From the NCBI GenBank assembly GCA_012934845.2, contig WNNJ02002111.1, positions 38,297 to 102,296 of the forward strand: a DNA stretch of 64,000 nucleotides, written 5' to 3'. The notes beneath the pieces are model-generated. The model searched no databases. It was not told where the DNA came from and saw only the letters and a list, made by a program, of their open reading frames with translations. Position numbers and translations under genes: made by a program. Below, in pieces: positions 55,601 through 64,000 of the stretch. Source of the stretch: Pomphorhynchus laevis. Its lineage: Eukaryota > Acanthocephala > Palaeacanthocephala > Echinorhynchida > Pomphorhynchidae. Every line of letters starts with the position of its first letter. The stretch's first letter is position 1.

Positions 55601-56420
55601 TACCTCAAGGATCCCCACTTTCTCCTATCTTATATCTTGCTGCATCCATTGTATTATTCAAGAATTTTAAACGTGATCAACATCTAGTGGTATTTGCTGA
55701 TGACACCACAGCCTTGTTCTCTGGACGCAGGTGCAAATATGTAATCTCTGACATCATCTGTTTCTTTTTAAGAGTAAAAGATCAGTTGATCCCATCCAAT
55801 CTTATTTTAAACTCCTCTAAATCGCAGGTGGTAGTCTTTAATGGCGTTCCTGCCACCAAAAAGAAACTTAAGAGACTAGCACTCTCTGCACTCTCCTCCA
55901 TTTTGCAGCATTAACCACTCCCCATCTTCACGGGTCGAGGAAAATATCTGGGCTTCACCGTTACGGTAAATTGGTCGGCGAAAGCTGACATGGATAGACT
56001 TAAACGTATCCTGAAGAAAGCTAGGTGGGCTCTGAAACGGGCCCAGCATCTGTCATTGAATGGGATAACCCAAGTGCGCCTCTGGGTTACTTGGGCTATC
56101 TCGGGATTAGTCTTCTTCCCACGAGGACGTCCCCCAGAACAAAGACTAAGGTTTCTCAAGCTCTTCATCTCGAGATTACCAACCATAGTCCGCCTTGACT
56201 GGACTCTTAAGTGTGTGAGAGACCCCGAATGGTTCAGTCAGAGGGCAGCGCGCTGGTGCGTCCGAGGGGCTCAGATCCCTCTGGACCTAAGGCCGTGAAT
56301 ATAAGTTGAAGATTTTAAAATACTCGTCGTGAACGGCTTCTATTTAAAGTTGTCTTTTACATATTTTTGTTTCTTAAGTTTTTATCGGTTATATAGGTAT
56401 TAATAAAACCCTTATTTATT
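52602..56420 (+). mobile_element. Jockey/I-like LINE, copy E, full length with TSD
   Basis: ORF1 starts at ATG 52607, breaks early, then is open at 52845-53114 (SYVDYFKKEHSEQGIIA) and 53123-53809 with zinc knuckles CNNCDQWGHWSTGC, CGVSGTTAIHPKKC and CANCGGEHPAWSKKC. ORF2 from 53844 has endonuclease LNILQYNSGGASALSLLSGR and LLGDFNDRTGRWINAAFRRA, then RT: AVFLDFSAAFDRIFIPFVIS, YPITGVPQGSPLSPILYLAA and VVFADDTTALFSG, in an open stretch 55315-55914. The C-terminal tail ends at 56298. The second ORF1 knuckle has lost a cysteine. About six frame breaks are visible overall. The 3' UTR ends ATAAAACCCTTATTTATT, without poly(A). Confidence 0.88.
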
Positions 56421-56431
56421 TGATAAGTGTA
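56421..56431 (+). repeat. 11-bp target-site duplication, right of LINE copy E
   Basis: TGATAAGTGTA, identical to 52591-52601. Confidence 0.85.
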
Positions 56432-58135
56432 TAACTGCTTCAGAATACGAATTGAATGAAATCCTTACAATTTCTTATTATAAAAGGCCATTAGACAACC
56501 ACAATTTTGCCTAAACTTAAAAATTGCAAGGTCACACTAATCGGTAGCGTGAAAGAGCCTAAGAATGCACTCAAACGATAGTTCACAAACGACGAGTACA
56601 AGCTGTGCTCAAAGCAACTAAGGATTTGCATTATTTGCTGTGTAATCCGTGCAATGATGCACATTATCGAGCATTTAATTGATTTTGGCTCCGCAATTTT
56701 CTATTAGATAAATTCAGGTCAAAAGGAATCAACGTTTTTAAGTAGTAAAATAATTTAATAGTCCGAAGTAAATGTAACATATTTTCGGGATATAGAGAAC
56801 TTAAGAGCTACTTCTAGTGCATAGGCAGTTGAACTGTTGTTCCAAAACTTGAACTGTTACAGATAAATACAATTTCGCGGTATTTGGTCAATCCATAAGC
56901 CATAGTGAGAGTAAGAAACTCATAGGCATGCTTGAGAAAGAATTTTCTTCGATTTAAATACGTAAAATCGACATTTGTATAATAAAATCCAGATTTCTAA
57001 CAGTTAAGCGGAACTTGATTTAGATAAAAAATATTTGTGCACAAAACGAATTGCGCACAAAAATATTCAAAACGAATTGGAAATTATCATTGAATATACT
57101 TACTAATTATTAAATATGCTTAATACATTGATTATTTAGACCATGTGAAATATATGTTTATAGTTGCTATTCAAGGGAAAATGCAGGTCCTGAGGGTCGG
57201 TGTTGGATAAGTGTAAACTGCGAACTTGTTTCTTGAAAAAACATTTTTGACCCAACCATATTAAACATTTTTGGTCAAACATTAAAAAAGTTAAAACTTT
57301 ACAAATACTAACCTTTTTGGTTAACAGAACATGTTTGACCAAAACAAGAAAGTTTATTCGTCCAAACGTAAAGTCAAGCTTTCACGTTACTTTGCCTTTT
57401 TGGGGTCAATAAATATTGAACATGTTTATTTTCAATAAACACTGAAAATATTTGACCCCTCAAATATTCAAAGTTTTAAGCCCATTCAATTATGTACACA
57501 TTATAAGATATACACATCCTGCATATATCAACCTACATGTGGATAATGTCCTTGATTGCTAATTCACTAGATGCAGAAAACAATAGAAACAAAGTTCCAT
57601 TTCCCCGTTTCTAATTGCCTCGCTTAGTACTTTAAATTTTCCTAATATCGTTATATTTCAACGCTTTCGTTATACTCTGAGTTGCACAAAGATTGGACAA
57701 AAGTGACATTCAAAAATGTCCGGTTAGTATGTGAATTAATTAGTACGCAGCATATTATGCCCTATCTGACATTTTGATATCTACTTGTTGATTTAATTGG
57801 TACAACATTTAATTATACTTTTCTAACTTCCGCAATTGCATCTTTGATCATTGTATTCTGAACTATTGTATGACATTTTCATTTGCGTGATGATGCTCGC
57901 GCAATTGATTTCGCTGCACAACATAAGTTGAAGAAAGCTCAACATACTGAAGAAAAGTTCATTACGCTCATTCGTTTGGTTATTCATATCTCCTCGCGAT
58001 ATCTAAATTTTATACTTATGTCCAATTATTTAATAAAATAATTAAATAATATTTTAGGCTTTTAATTCTATGATATATCTTATTGTATTTTTGTTCAATT
58101 ATTAAAATATGATAGAATTACATTTGTGTGCCAAC
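56432..58135. other. Intergenic, no gene recognised; one inverted repeat
   Basis: Mixed-composition DNA without a supported gene. Around 57395-57475, GGGGTCAATAAATATT and AATATTTGACCCC form an imperfect inverted repeat, and TTTTGGTCAAAC/GTTTGACCAAAA strings occur nearby (57270-57345). No known element was identified. Confidence 0.4.
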
Positions 58136-58139
58136 TTAT

Positions 58140-58870
58140 GTTAGTTTAAAAAACATATACTTACACATTTTACTTATTATCCATCCATAATTATATTCCA
58201 CTTAAGAGTTCAAATTTAATCTTTATTTTCTGCTTGATTTTATATTTATAGTAACCTAGTTTAAAATATGTATCTATTAAATTATTTAAATGATTTTGAA
58301 GCCAATATCGTGACAAATTGTTGCAATTCTTAAAATTTCATTATTTAATGTATTATATTTTATATTATATGGTATGCATGTATGCTCATGCAAAAATATG
58401 TTTCTTGTAAATTTAAATATGTCATCTTTACGATGTAAATTAATAGTAGTTTTAATTAAAAGTAGAAATTATTAATAAGATCGTTCTTTTTGTATGTTTC
58501 TGAACAACACACACGTGCTAATGACGTATTTCCTCTGATGAAATTCGATTGTCTAGTATTTTATTCTAATACAAAGTATATTATTTATTATCCATCCATA
58601 AAAATTTGCCACTTAAGAGTTTTAATTTATTCTTTATGTTATTGTGTTGATTTATATATTTTACCATTTTCTGCTTGATATTATTTTTATAGTAACCTAG
58701 TTTAAAATATTTATCAATTAAATTATTTAAATGATTTTGAAGAAAGCCAATATCATTACATATTGTTGCAATTCTTAAAATTTCATTATTTAATGTATTA
58801 TATTTTATATTATATGGTATGCATGAACGCTCATGCAAAAGTGTTTTTAAATTCAAATATTTCTAAGCAT
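58140..58870 (-). mobile_element. Two Penelope-like RT C-terminal fragments
   Basis: The minus strand carries two head-to-tail copies of the RT C-terminal region. The second is an open frame (58581-58856) reading RSCIPYNIKYNTLNNEILRI, NDIGFLQNHLNNLIDKYFKL and LLSGKFLWMDNK. The first (about 58150-58440) is more decayed. Between them is a shortened terminus motif (TCATCAGAGGAAATACGTCA on the minus strand). The catalytic YxDD region is missing from both. Confidence 0.65.
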
Positions 58871-59735
58871 TCTGCTACGTCATTCTACTATAATATATTA
58901 TATTATACAAAATACGCGTATTTTATATAATATACGCGTAGAGTCAGTATTATGACAAAAGATTTAATGTTGTGTGAAAATTAAAATTTAATTATTAATT
59001 TTTAATAATTAATTAATTATTTTAATTTTTATTATAATGGAAAGCGTTAAATAATATTTATATAATTAATTATATTTGTATAGTGCAACAAATTATGTAA
59101 GTCTTTGTATGCTCGACGTTTACTATTAATTTCGTTAGGCAACATTTTAAATAAATTTTTTAAATAAAGACCCAAAATAATAATAAATCGAAGAAAATTT
59201 ATTTTAATAAAAGTCAAAAAGGCTTTGATTATAATAATGTAGCACTGTCGTGATAAAACTTTGATTTTGACGCGATTTCAAAAAATCAATTGGCCAAATA
59301 AAACAAATTAAGCTACTTGTATTCTCTATTCATCTGAGTTTCAGCTGGGAAATCATCATTTAAATAGGTACTTTTGATTTTAAATGCAAACAATAAGCGA
59401 CTGTAATATATGCATATCTATTCAAGCGGCGATATTTTTGTTAATTGTCCTTTTTAGCCGTTACCATACCATTGATGACCGCTAAAGTTTGCTTTGAGCT
59501 AGAATTGCAAAAATTTAGTTGAATTTAAAGGTGCCAATATCATCAACATGCTTAACATTTTACCATAAGATGAATAATAGATATCTATTAAGAGATAATT
59601 ATATTATTATATTAATAAATTTTATACTATTTATAAATTAAAAATTATTAATATTATATTAATATTATTTATAATATAATAAATAATATATATTATTATA
59701 ATATAATTAATATTATTTTTTTTTAAAATACAATT
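58871..59735. other. AT-rich intergenic with short palindromes
   Basis: No gene recognised. AATACGCGTATT and ATATACGCGTAG near 58910-58940 are short CG-containing palindromes in an otherwise AT sequence. 59570-59730 is a TAT/ATT-rich tract that forms the left flank of the next LINE. Confidence 0.45.
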
Positions 59736-60656
59736 TTTTTTTCACAAAGATTACATCTTAAGAAAAAAAAAACAAATGATCAATAGTCTCGATACAGAAA
59801 GGTTTTCGTAATGTTATGCATTCTCGGTCTGTCGTGATGTACGCAGACATGCAGAAGCCATTTTCCCGGAAATGACACTGAATTTTGTTCGTAACCAACT
59901 TATTGATGATGGATAGTCCGTGCCACGTTTTTGTCCTAGTTTCTTCGCGATTTTTTGTATACACGTATTTGCCACGGGTCCTGTTGCGCCTGATGTAGCC
60001 CATATGATTGGACAAAAACCTCCATTTTCTATTTCTATGACTCTTTCATCGCACTTTGCCCGCTTTCTCTCCTCGTGAAACCGAAACGTTTGCTCTGTTG
60101 ATTTATGAAGGTAGGCAGGAGCATGATTGTTAAAGACACAGACATCAAAGAATGTCCTCTCGAGCCGTCCCCCGAATAAACCGTTGCAAACAATGTCTAA
60201 GCGTGCTTCCCGTTCTCTGGTCGTTGTAATTCTTTGAAAGCTAGTGTTGTTATTTACCGGTGTGAGAATTGGTTCAGTGTGAACATTGACGCAAACTTCC
60301 TTCAACACATTCGCTAGACAATCGCGTAGTTCATTGTGTCGAATAAAGTTCATTGGTCCTCTCTTGCATGATAATGCATGCGTCGTAGTATTTATCTCTT
60401 TGCAAATACAAAATTTCGGAAGATTTGTCGGCGTTAGTCCGTAACGAACTGAAAGTGCATCTCGAAATTCGCATGTTGACATGTGAAATCCCTGAGACGC
60501 AAGTGGCCTGCAGGTTAGCCAGTTCGAAGTTCCTTTTTGTGAAGCGAATTGAATTGCTCGCTGTAATTCCTGAGACATGTCCCTTTCGAAGTTTATGCGC
60601 ATATCATCGTAAGATTTGTCTCGACTATCTCGTATTTCCCTTACTTTGTCCACCAT
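59736..60656 (-). mobile_element. Restriction-endonuclease LINE, 5'-truncated copy 2
   Basis: A 280-codon frame (59814-60656) encodes the C-terminal part: a helical linker, a zinc-like CICKEINTTTHALSC, RHNELRDCLANVL, the nuclease core EARLDIVCNGLFGG followed by TFFDVCVFNNHAPAY, then FHEERKRAKCDERVIEIENG and SISWLRTKFSVISGKMASAC. The CCHC, R-D and D-V elements match the restriction-like endonuclease of R2/R4/CRE-type LINEs. The frame is intact from its ATG but lacks RT. It differs clearly from copy 1, so it is a separate family member. The 3' end is near a poly(T)/poly(A) run at 59735. Both flanks are ATT/TAA-rich. Confidence 0.78.
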
Positions 60657-60754
60657 AATAATATGATAATAATGAAGAGTGGTCCCGCTTCATCATCGGG
60701 TAATATAACATCGGGTCATATTATAATATGATAATAATAATATTATTATAATTT
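60657..60754. repeat. ATT/TAA-rich tract between two LINE insertions
   Basis: ATAATATGATAATAATGAAG and TAATATGATAATAATAATAT are degenerate TAA repeats, interrupted by a short GC-containing piece (GTGGTCCCGCTTCATCATCG, near 60680) that may be the edge of another insertion. Confidence 0.6.
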
Positions 60755-63700
60755 TTTTTAAAGAAGAAAAGCTTTATTCACAAAGTTTACAAAGGGAATT
60801 TAACCCAAATATCATTATGTTTGAATTACATGTTACGGAGCGTGTGCTTTAGCTAAGGCTCCTGTTGCTCGAGGCGGACGGCCTTTCCACTTGAAGAACG
60901 GTAACCCCGGATGCATATCGACGCCGCGCGGCATAGGGCAACACCGATTTCACGTGTAATGCGAGTCAAGCACTGTGCGTATGTCGTTCGGTCAGACCTC
61001 TGCGCCTGCAGAATGGCGATTCGGCGCAACACAGCACGAGAGCTTTCACTCAATCCGCCGTTTGTCGAAGCGATGAAGGGTACAAATGTGCCTCTTGCAA
61101 TCTGTTGAACCCGTTCCTCATATTTAGACTTCTTTCTTGCTTCGTGGAAGTTGAACGCACTGGACGTGCTTGTACGGTAAGATTCGGCAAGGTTGTTGAA
61201 AATGCTGACGTCTATATACGTCCGCTCGAATCTACCGGGAAACAGTCCAGTACAGACGATATCTACTCGTGCGTCAAGATCTCTTGTCGTTGCACTATTG
61301 GTGAAGATGTGATCCACGCTGGGACTATCGAGTACAGGTTCGATCCCTACACCATGACAAACAGTCGTTAGATTTCGGGCAAGGATATCACGAACGATAT
61401 TGTGACGAAAAATCTGCAACCCTCCACGCCGACATGAAAGGAGATGCTTCAAGCATGCAGGAGTATTGCATATGCATCTCGTGGGCATGTCAGTCGGTTC
61501 CCAAGCATACCGCATAGCCATACTATCTCTGAATTCACGTGGAAGAATATGGAAGTTTTCACAAACCGGGGGCACTATGGAAAGCCATGACGATGCACCA
61601 TAAACGGACGCGTATGCAAGGGCTTCCTGTGAGATTTCATTTAAGTTCGACTTCGCGTAATTAAAGCGGCCAATTGCGGCTGTCTTTCTTTCAGCAGTAA
61701 TCCGCTCGCCGATCCTTTGCTGTTCGGTTCTGAAGACGACACCTTGGCAATCTGACGTGAATGACGAGCACATTCTCTCAGAAGAGCTGAATTCCAGGTC
61801 CTTCACGAACAGAGGGTCAATGATCCCGAGGCCTCCTTCTCGTATGGGACTGGTGAGTACCTTCACCCAATCTTCTGAAAGGTCCTGCTTTGTCATTTCC
61901 TTTAAGAATCTCCCGGTAATTGCATCCCGCAAAGGTGCAAGGTCGTCATCGGAGCAACTCGTTGTGCGTAAGAAATGTGTCCACTTCCATTGCAATGACT
62001 TGGTCAATCCGATGTAAGAAATATGCGGGTCTACAGAGCATATCTCTGTGAGCCGGTCTGTCAGATAAACGTCATCTTCAATTCGCTCTCTGGTCGATTC
62101 TTTCATAAACGCACTTGATCCAATGAATGAGCCGAGAATCTTAACACCATCGTGCTTTATGTCGACACCTGCAAACTTTGATTGATCAACTGTCATCGTT
62201 TCGTAAAGAAGAAGAGCAGATTTGGCTGGTTTAACATGATAGCCATAATCAGGTCCGTGCTGTTGTAGGATATTAAGTACTTTCTCAAGCATCAATGTGG
62301 GGCCGAGGAAGTTCGCATCGTCTGCAAACTACCGTTGAACAACACCAGGACATTGATCCCTTATCATCCTTATAATAGGCAGAGAAGCCATTGCGAAGAT
62401 GGCCATTGCTAAGGGGTCGCCTTGAGTCACACCCTCCTTCGAGTGGAGCGAACCACCTTCCAAAATAAGACGAGCATCGACAGAATAGATGTTTTGGAAA
62501 GTTTGCGCCAATGACGGACATAAATGCGACATGTTATGAAGAGCTACTCGGCGGTTTAAGCTGTTAAAAGCGTTGGAGGCGTCGACACACAGTAAGCCAA
62601 ATTCTGGATTGTTGTGGAAGTTATTGCGTAGAGAGTGTATACAAAAGTCCACACCACTCCGTTGTGAGGCACATAGTTGCTCTAATCCAGCGATGTCTTG
62701 CAAATCCGTTTTTATATGTTGCAAAATCGCTTTGCAGACAATCCGTCTACCGACTTCGGCTATTCCAATCGGTCGAATACCTCCATTCTTTTTCGGGATG
62801 GCCACAAGTCGGCAAGCTACGAAAGCATTAATAGTATTAGGCGAGACTTTTTCAGAGGCGATTTTGACTGCTAGAGCGGCAAGAGCTTCAGCAAGCTTTT
62901 TAGAATGAGTACCGAAAGCCGTGAGCATGCGTTTCCACATAAGCGCATCCACGCCGGATGGGCCTGCTGTGCCAAATGTGGAGTGGGACGCTTTTACGAT
63001 GTCGCTTGCGTCAATTGCAAGGAATGTAGACGGATGGTGAGGAACCGCACCCATCATGGGAGCATGCAGAAGTGCTTCCGGCTTTGCCTCTGCTGCTTCA
63101 GGATGTAACCTCTGTAGGAGATTCTTTACAGTAGAACCATCAATCAATGTGTCTGCACGAAGGGTTCCAGATGTTTGAATGCCAGATAGGAGGGATGTTG
63201 CAGCGCTTAGACGGCCTTTCTTCACAAGATTGCAGTATCTGGTTTTCCATTCAGTATTTTTACCATCGTATTTATTCAAATCAGCTCGGGCCTGCAGGCA
63301 TCTCGCTTCGTCAAAGAGGGCATTAAAATCGTTATTTCTCCAAAGATCCAGCCTACGTTCCATAGCTTTGCGTATGATCGCCGTTTTACGACTTTCGATT
63401 CTCTGAAGCACACAACGAGAGAGCACGGTTGCCGCCTCAAGCGCAGAGCAGGATTGAAAGTGCACTTCCTCCGAAGCTTGGTAGTAAAGATCAGCCATGA
63501 TGTCCACAAATTCGTTCGTAGCATTACAGCGAGGTGGATCCAAGAGCGCTGGGGGCCAAGTGATAACGATTTCGTAGATATCGTGAAGCGTTAATTGGCG
63601 CGCGGTAGACTCAACCTGGTTATGGACAACATCGCTTTCCCGCGGTATGTCCAATGCAATTAATGGATGAACTCGTTCGACTGGTGCAGCAGCGGAATTT

Positions 63701-63930
63701 GATAGCATTTGAGCGATAGAGTTAGGACTTGTAGGTTGGTTAATTGACGATTGATTTCTACATTTCTTGGCTCGGCAGTTGACACATGCTTTTCCTGATT
63801 TTGCGCACTTACACCCTTTGCAAACAGCTGCGGGACCATTGCAAGAGCAGCATAGTCGTTGGATCGAAGGTTTGCCGCGAACCATGATTGTAAGTAGTAT
63901 ATTAAGCAGCCAAGAAAGTTCAAACTAGTC
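60755..63930 (-). mobile_element. Restriction-endonuclease LINE, near-intact copy 1 (R4/Dong-like site choice)
   Basis: A single reading frame runs from ATG 63885 to the stop at 60853, about 1,010 codons, broken only by one TAG at 62331-62329. N-terminal residues 12-42 form an unusual cysteine cluster (CCSCNGPAAVCKGCKCAKSG). The RT spans roughly residues 290-620: LVAIPKKNGGIRPIGIAEVG, the catalytic LLCVDASNAFNSLN near 431, GVTQGDPLAMA near 485, and FADD immediately after the TAG, where relatives usually have a Trp or Tyr before ADD. The C-terminus carries CICNTPACLKHLLSC, RHNIVRDILA, RVDIVCTGLFPGRFERTYID and FHEARKKSKYEERV, the restriction-like endonuclease. A 3' UTR of about 90 bp ends in a T run on the plus strand. 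ATT/TAA repeats flank both ends. RT and nuclease act together in target-primed reverse transcription. Confidence 0.85.
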
Positions 63931-64000
63931 AAAATTATTATATTATTATAATAATTTTAATAATAATATTATTATAATAATTATATTATTATAATTATTA
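63931..64000. repeat. ATT/TAA-rich tract at the 5' end of the LINE
   Basis: Repeats of ATT, AAT and TAATAATATTATT to the window edge. They match the tract at the LINE's other end, as expected if the element was inserted into a TAA-type microsatellite. Confidence 0.65.

Overview
The window looks like nuclear DNA of an invertebrate animal. It is very AT-rich between elements, and only a few stretches look like host genes. The rest is layers of retroelements: at least two kinds of LINE with apurinic-type endonuclease (a Jockey/I-like family with zinc-knuckle ORF1, and CR1/L2-like elements), two kinds of LINE-like element with a restriction-like endonuclease, Penelope-like (tentative) reverse transcriptases in tandem, and two LTR-type or related fossils. 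Splice-site-like signals, AATAAA signals, target-site duplications and the absence of operon structure argue against a bacterium. The species cannot be named from the sequence.

Host gene candidates: an OTU-deubiquitinase exon or pseudogene (about 4.88-5.31 kb, +), a possible first exon (1.67 kb, +), an unassigned terminal exon (11.81-12.15 kb, +), PIGQ (20.5-21.8 kb, -) and a compact adrenodoxin/ferredoxin reductase-like gene (36.2-37.2 kb, -). PIGQ belongs to GPI-anchor synthesis in the ER; the reductase family feeds electrons to mitochondrial ferredoxin. They are not functionally linked.

Layout: 0-9 kb is AT-rich, with foldbacks, a perfect palindrome and a pair of about 350-bp direct repeats, one carrying a textbook hammerhead ribozyme motif. 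9-10.8 kb and 18.8-20.2 kb hold two nearly identical tandem sets of a Penelope-like element. 11.2-16.9 kb has several copies of a CR1-like 3' end plus a deleted Jockey/I-like LINE (copy A). 17.4-18.6 kb is a rearranged LINE fragment. 22-25.7 kb has a CR1 3' end, a Ty3/gypsy fossil and the C-terminal domain of a restriction-endonuclease element. 26.4-34.1 kb has two Jockey/I-like LINEs head to head, one split by a nested fossil. 34.1-35.6 kb has more LINE debris. 37.5-44.7 kb shows a CR1 element fused to a duplicated Penelope-like fragment and inserted into an older LINE. 45-48.3 kb has a long inverted repeat with a hammerhead-like core and an array of Penelope-like termini. 48.7-56.4 kb has two full-length Jockey/I-like LINEs in tandem, each with its own 11-bp target-site duplication. 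58.1-58.9 kb has Penelope-like fragments. 59.7-64 kb has two restriction-endonuclease LINEs lying in ATT/TAA-rich tracts; one is a single stop codon short of an open reading frame of about 1,010 codons.

The main interest is structured self-processing RNA: a canonical minimal hammerhead, a second hammerhead-like core inside a foldback, and a recurrent pseudoknot with compensatory changes in the Penelope-like termini.
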